Shown here one piece after another: positions 6,308 to 12,650 of a stretch of 15,056 nucleotides of DNA; the first letter of the stretch is position 1; each line of letters begins with the position of its first letter. This stretch comes from UBA3537 sp049889395. Lineage in GTDB: Bacteria > Bacteroidota > Bacteroidia > Flavobacteriales > Flavobacteriaceae. The DNA lies in the NCBI GenBank assembly GCA_049889395.1, contig JBMHDM010000042.1, positions 1 to 15,056 on the forward strand. The letters run 5' to 3'. The position numbers were made by a program, and so were the translations under genes. The notes beneath the pieces are model-generated. The model was not told the origin of the DNA, ran no database searches, and worked only from the letters and a program-made list of their open reading frames with translations.

Positions 6308-6847
6308 ATGAGACCTTTTAAAGCCTATGACATACAATTTATAGGGTTAAAACTGGGCCAACATATTTATGAATATTATATAGACAATACGTTCTTTAAC
6401 CTTTTTGAGTATGATGAGTTTAATAGTGTTAATTTAAAAACGACACTGAAACTTGAAAAAAAAACAACGCTTTTGGAATTACATTTTTTGACCGATGGCG
6501 ATGTAAATATAAATTGTGATGTAACCAACGAACCGTACAATCAACCCGTTCAATCCGAGTTTAACTTGGTTGTAAAATTTGGAGCGGAATATAACAATGA
6601 AAACGAAGATATTCTAATCATTCCGCATGGTTCCTACGAGATCAATGTTGCACAGTACATTTATGAACTTATTGTACTATCAATCCCTCAAAAACGAATA
6701 CACCCTGGGGTAGAAGATGGCACACTAGACTCTGACATACTTGATAAGTTAAAGCTCTTGAGTCCAAAAGAACAAGACGATACAAATTCTAACAACGATA
6801 CTGATCCGCGTTGGGATACTTTAAAAAAATTATTAACAGATAAATAA
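6308..6847 (+). CDS. YceD/DUF177 family protein (23S rRNA accumulation protein)
   Basis: The 179-residue protein sits directly upstream of rpmF (8-base gap), the hallmark position of the YceD/DUF177 family across bacteria. Visible features fit: an N-terminal MRPFKAYDIQFIGLKLGQHIYEYYID segment, beta strands, the conserved ILIIPHGSYEINVAQYIYELIVLSIPQKRIHP region (about 101-132) and an acidic tail ending DPRWDTLKKLL. In E. coli and plants the family is needed for normal 23S rRNA and 50S subunit accumulation. The role here is by homology. The cysteine pairs found in many members are missing; only C45-type single cysteines are possible and C65 (NCDVTNE) is the one seen. Assignment rests on both context and sequence. 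Confidence 0.88.
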   Translation: MRPFKAYDIQFIGLKLGQHIYEYYIDNTFFNLFEYDEFNSVNLKTTLKLEKKTTLLELHFLTDGDVNINCDVTNEPYNQPVQSEFNLVVKFGAEYNNENEDILIIPHGSYEINVAQYIYELIVLSIPQKRIHPGVEDGTLDSDILDKLKLLSPKEQDDTNSNNDTDPRWDTLKKLLTDK

Positions 6848-6855
6848 TATTAACA

Positions 6856-7056
6856 ATGGCACATCCAAAACGCAAAATCTCAAAAACTAGAAGAGATAAA
6901 AGACGTACACATTACAAAGCCACAGCACCACAAATTGCTACATGCCCAACTACAGGCGAGCCGCATTTGTATCATAGAGCACATTGGCATGAAGGCAAAT
7001 TGTACTACAGAGGTCAGGTTTTGATTGACAACACCGCTGAAGAAAATATGGCATAA
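6856..7056 (+). CDS. rpmF: 50S ribosomal protein L32
   Basis: The 66-residue basic protein begins MAHPKRKISKTRRDKRRTHYK, the L32 signature, and continues with ATCPTTGEPHLYHRAH and YYRGQVLI. L32 is a small component of the large ribosomal subunit. Most zinc-ligand cysteines are lost: only C30 remains where CPxCG is found in zinc-binding forms, and the second pair is replaced (HRAHWHEG), so this is a zinc-free or C-minus type. It follows the YceD gene after 8 bases and is followed by a strong terminator, so the two form a closed two-gene operon. Confidence 0.95.
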   Translation: MAHPKRKISKTRRDKRRTHYKATAPQIATCPTTGEPHLYHRAHWHEGKLYYRGQVLIDNTAEENMA

Positions 7057-7080
7057 GCTCTTATTTAATGCCAAAGAAAG

Positions 7081-7104
7081 AACGCTCATCGAGCGTTTTT
7101 TTTT
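7081..7104 (+). terminator. Intrinsic terminator after rpmF
   Basis: A perfect 7-base stem AACGCTC / GAGCGTT with loop ATC (7081-7097) is followed by a run of nine T (7096-7104), 24 bases after the rpmF stop. Confidence 0.9.
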
Positions 7105-7121
7105 AATTTTAAAAATTAGTT

Positions 7122-7155
7122 TTTGTTCCATTTTGAATAAAAAACAGTATTTTTG
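7122..7155 (+). promoter_or_regulatory. Promoter of fabH (TTTG-N22-TATTTTTG)
   Basis: TTTG at 7122-7125 and TATTTTTG at 7148-7155 fit the -33 and -7 elements, with a spacer of 22 bases, slightly long. Transcription would begin near 7162, giving a leader of about 55 bases before the fabH ATG at 7219. This separates the fabH transcript from rpmF, which ends at a terminator. Confidence 0.5.
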
Positions 7156-7170
7156 ACACGTTTTTTGGAA

Positions 7171-7195
7171 TTTTTGAGCTAATTATAGCTAAAAA
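7171..7195. repeat. Inverted repeat in the fabH leader (TTTTTgAGCTA-ATTA-TAGCTAAAAA)
   Basis: Arms TTTTTgAGCTA and TAGCTAAAAA are reverse complements except for one extra G, around ATTA. It lies between the predicted transcription start and the fabH ATG, so it could be an operator for a dimeric lipid-synthesis regulator or form an RNA hairpin. It does not look like a terminator for this direction because no long T-run follows directly. Confidence 0.4.
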
Positions 7196-7218
7196 TGATG
7201 TTTTTTTAAAAATATGAC

Positions 7219-8223
7219 ATGAGTAAAATCTCAGCTGCCATTACCGCTGTCGGAGCCTATGTACCAGACCATGTTTTGACAAATTCTATGTTGGAAACCA
7301 TGGTCGATACCAATGACGAGTGGATTACAACTAGAACGGGAATCAAGGAGCGACGAATCCTTAAAGAGGAAGGTAAGGGAACCTCATTTTTAGCCATTAA
7401 TGCTGCAAAAGACTTAATTGAGAAAACGAATTTAGACCCCAAAACAATTGACCTTGTGATAGTGGCTACAGCAACTCCAGACATGAAAGCTGCTTCAACT
7501 GCCTCATTCACCGCAACACAAATTGGCGCCACTAACGCTTTTTCTTACGATATGGATTCTGCTTGCTCCGGTTTTTTATTTGGAATGTCAACAGCAGCTA
7601 GTTTCATCGAATCTGGGCGATACAAAAGCGTTTTATTAATTGGAGCCGATAAAATGTCATCGATCATAAATTATAAAGACCGCGCCACATGTATAATATT
7701 TGGAGATGGCGCTGGTGCTGTTTTATTTGAACCTAACAACGAAGGACTAGGATTGCAGGATGAATATTTAAGAACTGATGGTAGCGGACGCGATTTTTTG
7801 CAAGCTACTTATGGTGGCTCGTCCTATGCGATCACTCATGAAGTTCTAGATAATGGAGGGCATTATGCTTTTCAAGAAGGCAAAACCGTATTTAAAAATG
7901 CAGTTTTTAATATGGCCGATGCCACGACAAAAATTATGCAGCGCAATCAATTGACCAATGAAGACATTCAATGGCTAGCAGCACATCAAGCCAATAAAAG
8001 AATTATTGATGCTACAGCGCAAAGAATGGGATTAGAGTCCGAAAAAGTGATGATGAATATCGATCGCTATGGAAACACAACATCGGCCACTTTGCCATTA
8101 CTATTAAATGATTATGAAGCTCATCTCAAAAAAGGAGACACAGTCATTTTTGCTGCTTTTGGTGGGGGATTTAGCTGGGGCTCAATATATTTGAAGTGGG
8201 CATATACCAAAAATGAAAACTAA
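7219..8223 (+). CDS. fabH: 3-oxoacyl-[ACP] synthase III (KAS III)
   Basis: FabH starts fatty acid synthesis by condensing an acyl-CoA primer with malonyl-ACP in the cytoplasm. The 334-residue protein has the full thiolase-fold pattern: an N-terminal GAYVPDHVLTN segment, NDEWITTRTGIKERR (32-46), the nucleophile in DSACSGFLFG (C116), the FGDGAGAVLF turn (161-170), the catalytic histidine in AAHQANKRI (H256), and the asparagine in DRYGNTTSAT (N286). The C-terminal FGGGFSWGS loop is also present. Flavobacteria make many branched fatty acids and KAS III usually takes branched primers there. The primer used here cannot be read from sequence. It is followed by accB after 22 bases, so fabH-accB-accC is a likely operon that both makes and consumes malonyl units. 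Confidence 0.96.
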   Translation: MSKISAAITAVGAYVPDHVLTNSMLETMVDTNDEWITTRTGIKERRILKEEGKGTSFLAINAAKDLIEKTNLDPKTIDLVIVATATPDMKAASTASFTATQIGATNAFSYDMDSACSGFLFGMSTAASFIESGRYKSVLLIGADKMSSIINYKDRATCIIFGDGAGAVLFEPNNEGLGLQDEYLRTDGSGRDFLQATYGGSSYAITHEVLDNGGHYAFQEGKTVFKNAVFNMADATTKIMQRNQLTNEDIQWLAAHQANKRIIDATAQRMGLESEKVMMNIDRYGNTTSATLPLLLNDYEAHLKKGDTVIFAAFGGGFSWGSIYLKWAYTKNEN

Positions 8224-8245
8224 CTAATAACAAATACACATAATT

Positions 8246-8734
8246 ATGGATTTAAAAGAAATTCAAAATTTAATCAAGTTTGTCGCAAAGTCAGGCGCCA
8301 GCGAAGTTAAGCTGGAAATGGATGATGTGAAAATCACCATTCGAACAGGAAACGAATCTACCTCCGCTCAGGTACAGCAAGTCACCGTTCCTGTTCCAAT
8401 GCCACAGCCAGCATTACCACAAGTAGCTCCCATTGCAACTCCAGAGCCAGTGGCCCCGGCCCCGACCAAATCTGAAACGTCAGATGACGCTAAGTATATC
8501 ACCATCAAATCTCCAATCATTGGGACATTTTACAGAAGACCATCGCCAGACAAACCTATTTTTGCAGAAGTAGGGCAAAATATCAATGAAGGCGATGTAC
8601 TGTGTATTATAGAAGCCATGAAATTATTTAACGAAATCGAATCTGAAGTTTCTGGAAAGATCGTTAAAGTTTTGGTAGATGATGCTAGTCCTGTGGAGTT
8701 TGATCAACCCCTGTTTTTGGTTGATCCTTCATAA
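8246..8734 (+). CDS. accB: Acetyl-CoA carboxylase biotin carboxyl carrier protein
   Basis: AccB carries the biotin that moves a carboxyl group from the AccC active site to the carboxyltransferase. The 162 residues have the standard layout: an N-terminal helical and strand segment (MDLKEIQNLIKFVAKSGASE, then KLEMDDVKITIR), a Pro/Ala/Val-rich flexible linker (about 45-80), and the biotinyl domain (84-162). The biotinylation site is EAMKL with K126. The thumb-like segment (RRPSPDKPIFAEVG) found in AccB-type carriers is present, which separates it from other biotinyl domains. It lies between fabH and accC. Its last codons contain one arm of an inverted repeat (8702-8726). Confidence 0.95.
   Translation: MDLKEIQNLIKFVAKSGASEVKLEMDDVKITIRTGNESTSAQVQQVTVPVPMPQPALPQVAPIATPEPVAPAPTKSETSDDAKYITIKSPIIGTFYRRPSPDKPIFAEVGQNINEGDVLCIIEAMKLFNEIESEVSGKIVKVLVDDASPVEFDQPLFLVDPS
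8702..8726. repeat. Perfect 8-bp inverted repeat at the end of accB
   Basis: GATCAACC (8702-8709) and GGTTGATC (8719-8726) are exact reverse complements around a 9-base loop. A TTTTTT run starts 9 bases later, after the accB stop. It could act as a weak attenuator or mRNA-stabilising hairpin between accB and accC, or be a coincidence of coding sequence. Confidence 0.35.
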
Positions 8735-8759
8735 TTTTTTATAACAGCGATGTTACATT

Positions 8760-8776
8760 TTGTGATACAATCACAA
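8760..8776. repeat. Perfect inverted repeat TTGTGAT-ACA-ATCACAA between accB and accC
   Basis: Two 7-base arms flank ACA within the 65-base accB-accC spacer. The shape suits a dimeric DNA-binding regulator and resembles a CRP-type half-site pair (TGTGA/TCACA) with a 5-base rather than 6-base gap. As RNA it would form a small hairpin with a 3-base loop. No function is shown. Confidence 0.4.
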
Positions 8777-8799
8777 TTTAACTTTAAAACCAACAAGTG

Positions 8800-10146
8800 A
8801 TGTTTAAAAAAATACTAGTTGCCAATAGAGGTGAGATAGCGTTAAGAGTTATTAGAACCTGCAAAGAAATGGGAATTCAGACAGTGGCGGTATATTCTAC
8901 TGCCGATGCTGAAAGCCTTCATGTGAAATTTGCTGATGAAGCCGTTTGTATAGGGCCAGCACTGAGTAGTGAGTCCTATCTAAAAGTTGCCAATATTATA
9001 GCTGCCGCCGAAATCACAAATGCAGATGCAATTCATCCTGGGTATGGATTTTTGTCCGAAAATGCTAGATTCTCAAGAATTTGTGAAGAGCATGGCATAA
9101 AATTTATTGGAGCATCCCCAGAAATGATTGATCGAATGGGAGATAAGGCCAACGCTAAAGCAACCATGAAAGCTGCAGGTGTACCTTGTGTACCAGGAAG
9201 CGATGGCATTATCGAGTCTTTTGACGAGTGTAAAAAAGTGGCCAAAAAAATAGGATATCCAGTTATGCTGAAAGCATCAGCTGGAGGTGGTGGCAAAGGG
9301 ATGAGAGCGGTATGGCATGAAGAAGAATTAAAACCCGCCTGGGACTCTGCCAAACAAGAATCTAAAGCGGCCTTCGGAAATGATGACATGTACATGGAAA
9401 AACTCATTGAAGAACCCCGACATATTGAAATTCAAATAGTGGGTGACTCTAATGGAAAAGCTTGTCATCTCTCTGAAAGAGACTGTTCGGTTCAACGACG
9501 ACACCAAAAATTAACGGAAGAAGTGCCCTCGCCATTCATGACTGACGCTTTGAGAAAAAAAATGGGAGAGGCTGCGGTAAAAGCCGCTGAATATATCAAT
9601 TACGAAGGAGCAGGAACTGTAGAATTTTTGGTTGATAAACACCGCAATTTCTACTTTATGGAGATGAATACCAGAATTCAAGTAGAGCATCCAATTACTG
9701 AGCAAGTCATTGATTTCGATCTCATTAGAGAACAAATCTTGGTTGCTTCTGGTGTGCCAATTTCAGGTAAAAACTACATACCAAACCTTCATTCAATAGA
9801 ATGCCGAATTAATGCTGAAGATCCATACAATGGCTTTAGACCATCTCCAGGAAAAATAACAACTCTGCACTCCCCAGGAGGACACGGTGTGAGATTAGAT
9901 ACTCATGTTTATGCAGGTTACAGTATTCCGCCAAACTATGACTCTATGATTGCCAAGCTCATTACCACAGCACAAACTCGAGAAGAGGCAATTAATAAAA
10001 TGAAACGAGCCTTGGATGAATTTGTGATAGAGGGTATCAAAACAACGATTCCATTTCACAGACAATTAATGGAACATCCAGACTATATTTCTGGTAATTA
10101 TACCACTAAATTTATGGATGATTTCACTATGAAAACATCAAACTAA
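8800..10146 (+). CDS. accC: Acetyl-CoA carboxylase biotin carboxylase subunit
   Basis: AccC uses ATP and bicarbonate to carboxylate the biotin on AccB. From ATG 8800 it is 448 residues, the normal length. A GTG directly before could add one residue. The order of features is standard: the N-terminal KKILVANRGEIALRVIRT, the HPGYGFLSENA motif (about 79-89), the ATP-grasp glycine loop GGGGKGMR (about 162-169), ERDCSVQRRHQKL (about 226-238), the catalytic MEMNTRIQVEHPITE (about 287-301), and the C-terminal SIECRINAEDP and RPSPGKI. It is the last gene of the fabH-accB-accC set and is followed by a terminator. The carboxyltransferase genes accA and accD are not in the window. Confidence 0.97.
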   Translation: MFKKILVANRGEIALRVIRTCKEMGIQTVAVYSTADAESLHVKFADEAVCIGPALSSESYLKVANIIAAAEITNADAIHPGYGFLSENARFSRICEEHGIKFIGASPEMIDRMGDKANAKATMKAAGVPCVPGSDGIIESFDECKKVAKKIGYPVMLKASAGGGGKGMRAVWHEEELKPAWDSAKQESKAAFGNDDMYMEKLIEEPRHIEIQIVGDSNGKACHLSERDCSVQRRHQKLTEEVPSPFMTDALRKKMGEAAVKAAEYINYEGAGTVEFLVDKHRNFYFMEMNTRIQVEHPITEQVIDFDLIREQILVASGVPISGKNYIPNLHSIECRINAEDPYNGFRPSPGKITTLHSPGGHGVRLDTHVYAGYSIPPNYDSMIAKLITTAQTREEAINKMKRALDEFVIEGIKTTIPFHRQLMEHPDYISGNYTTKFMDDFTMKTSN

Positions 10147-10149
10147 ATT

Positions 10150-10184
10150 AAAAAAAACACCGATTCTCAAACGGTGTTTTTTTT
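10150..10184. terminator. Terminator after accC
   Basis: The stem AACACCG / CGGTGTT, extended by flanking A and T runs to about 12 pairs, encloses a 9-base loop and ends in a run of eight T. The long A-run on the left side would also allow it to work on the other strand. Confidence 0.85.
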
Positions 10185-10204
10185 AAAACGACTACATTTA
10201 AGCT

Positions 10205-11317
10205 ATGAATTTGTCCTATTGGGAAATTAAAGAATGGCTTCAAAACGTTGACTTTACCATAGTTGGCAGTGGTATAGTTGGTTTAAGTACCGCCTTATTT
10301 TTAAAGAAACGGTTTCCTAAATGCAATATTTTAATTTTGGAGAAGGGCATCCTACCGCACGGGGCCAGTACTAAAAATGCTGGATTTGCCTGTTTTGGAA
10401 GTTTAAGCGAGATTGTAGAGGACCTAAAAACTCATAGCAAATCTGAGGTATATAACTTGATTTCAAAAAGAGTTGAAGGGTTGCATTTGCTTCGCAAATG
10501 CCTTGGCGATAATGCCATTAATTTTAAACCTTATGGGGGGTATGAAATTTTTTTAGACAAGGATCAGAATTATGATCATTATCTAAACCAAATGAGCAGT
10601 ATTAATGAGTTATTATTTCCAATTTTTAAATCAAAAGTCTTCACGACCATTGACAATTCATTTCAATTTTCTGGCATTAAAAACAATTATGTTTTCAATC
10701 AATTTGAAGGTCAGCTAGACACAGGTAAAATGATGACCTCTCTTCTGAAAATTGTTCAGAAATTAGGAGTTAAAATTCTCAATAACGTTACAGTGAATTC
10801 TTTTACAGATCTGAAGCATTCGGTTCAAATCTTTACAGATAAATTTGAACTTAACTCCAATAAATTAATTCTAACCACAAATGGATTTACCAACTCATTA
10901 GTCAAACTTCAAGTCCAACCTGCCCGGGCTCAAGTTCTATTAACTAAACCCATACCGAATCTTCACATCAAGGGTACATTTCATATGGAAAACGGATACT
11001 ATTATTTCAGAAATATAGATAATAGGATTTTGTTTGGTGGTGGTCGAAATTTAGCTTTTGATCAAGAAACTACGACTGACTTTGCTATAACCGATAGGAT
11101 ACAAAAAGAATTGGAACGACGCCTACAACAGCTTATATTACCTCAATATTCTTTTGAAATTGAACACCGGTGGTCTGGTATAATGGGTGTTGGCCCACAA
11201 AAAACCCCAATCGTTGCTAAACAGTCAGATTCTGTGCTAGTTGGGGTAAGAATGGGGGGAATGGGGGTTGCCATTGGCTGTACTATAGGAAGGCAAATCT
11301 CAGAACTTATGGATTAA
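10205..11317 (+). CDS. FAD-dependent oxidoreductase, DAO (glycine/D-amino acid oxidase-like) family
   Basis: The 370-residue protein has an FAD-binding Rossmann motif VGSGIVG (about 20-26) with the ribose-binding acidic residue in ILEKG (E46). The DAO-family segment GASTKNAGFACFG (about 53-65) and a C-terminal GVGPQKTPIV ... VGVRMGGMGVAIG block contact flavin. In this superfamily a primary or secondary amine or related C-N bond is oxidised, with electrons going to O2 or a partner. The substrate cannot be told from sequence. The head MNLSYWEIKEW precedes the Rossmann strand by about 15 residues and no closer in-frame start is better. No signal peptide is seen, so it is cytoplasmic. It stands alone between two terminators, and I see no clear promoter in the 20-base gap upstream. 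Confidence 0.85.
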   Translation: MNLSYWEIKEWLQNVDFTIVGSGIVGLSTALFLKKRFPKCNILILEKGILPHGASTKNAGFACFGSLSEIVEDLKTHSKSEVYNLISKRVEGLHLLRKCLGDNAINFKPYGGYEIFLDKDQNYDHYLNQMSSINELLFPIFKSKVFTTIDNSFQFSGIKNNYVFNQFEGQLDTGKMMTSLLKIVQKLGVKILNNVTVNSFTDLKHSVQIFTDKFELNSNKLILTTNGFTNSLVKLQVQPARAQVLLTKPIPNLHIKGTFHMENGYYYFRNIDNRILFGGGRNLAFDQETTTDFAITDRIQKELERRLQQLILPQYSFEIEHRWSGIMGVGPQKTPIVAKQSDSVLVGVRMGGMGVAIGCTIGRQISELMD

Positions 11318-11319
11318 AA

Positions 11320-11350
11320 AAAGCTACCAAATTTTGACAGCTTTAAAAAA
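11320..11350. terminator. Hairpin between the oxidoreductase and the dodecin gene
   Basis: AAAGCT (11320-11325) pairs with AGCTTT (11339-11344), with further pairing of CAAA and TTTG inside. A and T runs flank both sides, fitting a shared terminator for two convergent genes. Confidence 0.55.
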
Positions 11351-11358
11351 ATCAGCGT

Positions 11359-11560
11359 TTAGTTAACTTCAAACGTAATTTTAAGATTGACTCTAAATTC
11401 ATCTACACCGTCACCATTTACAGTCACACTCTGATCCTGAACATATGCAGATCTGATGTTTTTAACTGTCTTTGAAGCGTGTTTGATGGCTTTTTGCGTG
11501 GCGTCTTCCCAACTTTTTTTTGGAGTTTGACAATACTTCGATAACTTTGAGTACTCCCAT
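11359..11560 (-). pseudogene. Dodecin (flavin-binding small protein), one-base frameshift in an A8 tract
   Basis: On the minus strand the ATG at 11560 starts MGVLKVIEVLSNSKK, then the frame is lost. The +1 shifted frame continues SWEDATQKAIKHASKTVKN and IRSAYVQDQSV to VNLKITFEVN and TAA at 11359-11361. Joined, these make a typical 66-residue dodecin, including SWEDA and the Q-S/V region that stacks flavin in the family. Dodecins form dodecamers that store or buffer riboflavin or FMN. The break is one extra A in a run of eight (11514-11521 as T on the plus strand). Seven would keep the frame. This may be a sequencing error, a phase-variable tract, slippage during expression, or true loss. It lies 60 bases downstream of the Nfu-type gene on the same strand, and no separate promoter is evident. 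Confidence 0.85.
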
Positions 11561-11620
11561 GGTTTTTTAGATTTGAGGGTTAATAAATAATTATATTAAA
11601 GATATAAAATAATATTGAAA

Positions 11621-12520
11621 CTAGCCGTTAATGGCTTCGACAGATCCAATTTTTGAACCCATCATCTCTTTTAACATGGCCTCAATACCGTTTTTTAGTG
11701 TGAAAGTTGAGGAAGGGCAGCCGCTACAAGCGCCTTGAAGAATTACTTTTACTTGTTTTGTTTTTGAATCATAAGAATGGAAAACAATATTACCACCATC
11801 GCTAGCAACTGCTGGCTTAACGTGTTGTTCAAGAATATTGACAATTTCTTTTGAGGTGTCATCAAAACTGTCATATTTTTGATCTAATTGTGCTGTTGTT
11901 TTTTCTAGGGTCTCAGCGGCATTATGACTTACCATTTCTTTTTGTTGTTCGATATAATTTTTGATAAAAGTTCGAAGCTCCAACGTAATTTGGTCCCATT
12001 CAACGATGTCAAACTTTGTGATTGAGATGAAATTTTTTTCCAAAAAAACAGATTTTATGAAAGGGAATTCAAACAAAGCTGTGGCAAATGGAGAGGGCTT
12101 TGCTTCTTCAATGGAATTAAATTCATAGGATTCAGATACAAGCATTTTATTGGCTACAAATTTCAAGACGCTAGGATTTGGTGTACTTTCGGCATAGACT
12201 GTTACAGCTTGTTTTTGCTTCCCTTGATCCTTGACAATGACCCCTCCGTTGTTTAAATAATTTTCGATTTGTGTGGCTACTTCGTGCTGTACATCCGGCC
12301 AAGATACGATATCATATCGTTCAATAGCAATGAAGTTTCCAGAGACATATATTTTTTTGACAAAAGGTAAATAAAACAATTGTTGAACTAAAGGGGCATC
12401 TTTGGCCTCATCAATATTAGAAAATTCGTGACCATCATATTGAACAAGAAATTTATTGGCCTCAAATTTTAAGATTTTTGGGTTACTAGTCTCTTGCGGT
12501 ATAATTTTAAATGTACTCAT
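11621..12520 (-). CDS. NifU-family iron-sulfur cluster scaffold with two N-terminal Nfu domains
   Basis: From the ATG at 12520 the protein is 299 residues. The C-terminal NifU domain (about 220-299) carries the cluster-binding pair in GACSGCPS (C265, C268), which holds a bridging 4Fe-4S cluster in Nfu scaffolds. Upstream are two copies of the Nfu N-terminal domain: residues 10-90 with TSNPKILKFEANKFLV and residues 111-192 with STPNPSVLKFVANKMLV. This is a tandem duplication. The role is delivery of assembled Fe-S clusters to target proteins in the cytoplasm. A longer frame starts at 12586, but its first 22 residues do not match the family, and a -7 element at 12533-12540 lies inside it, so 12520 is preferred. 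It is divergent from the large secreted protein. Confidence 0.92.
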   Translation of the reverse strand: MSTFKIIPQETSNPKILKFEANKFLVQYDGHEFSNIDEAKDAPLVQQLFYLPFVKKIYVSGNFIAIERYDIVSWPDVQHEVATQIENYLNNGGVIVKDQGKQKQAVTVYAESTPNPSVLKFVANKMLVSESYEFNSIEEAKPSPFATALFEFPFIKSVFLEKNFISITKFDIVEWDQITLELRTFIKNYIEQQKEMVSHNAAETLEKTTAQLDQKYDSFDDTSKEIVNILEQHVKPAVASDGGNIVFHSYDSKTKQVKVILQGACSGCPSSTFTLKNGIEAMLKEMMGSKIGSVEAING

Positions 12521-12532
12521 GAATATTTTTTG

Positions 12533-12540
12533 CAAAGATA
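12533..12540 (-). promoter_or_regulatory. -7 element TATCTTTG for the Nfu gene
   Basis: The minus-strand TATCTTTG matches TAnnTTTG and lies 12 bases before the ATG at 12520. The leader would be only about 6-8 bases, close to leaderless. No clear -33 element is seen. Confidence 0.45.
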
Positions 12541-12624
12541 AAAAACCTATTTCTTTGTGACACATATTCAACACTATTAAACACAATCAACTTGAAGTTC
12601 ACTAATATTTTGAAACATTTTCAA

Positions 12625-12632
12625 TATATTTG
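12625..12632 (+). promoter_or_regulatory. -7 element TATATTTG for the large secreted protein
   Basis: TATATTTG fits TAnnTTTG and would start transcription near 12639, about 12 bases before the TTG start at 12651. A TTTTG at 12608-12612 is too close to be the -33 element. Confidence 0.45.
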
Positions 12633-12650
12633 GATATTAACCCATTTATC

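Noticed and set aside
8760..8776. CRP/FNR operator at the accB-accC spacer
   Set aside because: The half-sites are 5 bases apart rather than 6 and the place is inside an operon rather than at a promoter. It is kept only as an unexplained inverted repeat.
11560..11620. Separate promoter for the dodecin gene
   Set aside because: No TAnnTTTG site is found on the minus strand in this spacer. Read-through from the Nfu gene is as likely.
12521..12586. Upstream start for the Nfu protein (22 extra residues)
   Set aside because: The extra residues do not fit the family start and overlap a -7 promoter element. The ATG at 12520 gives the expected N-terminus.
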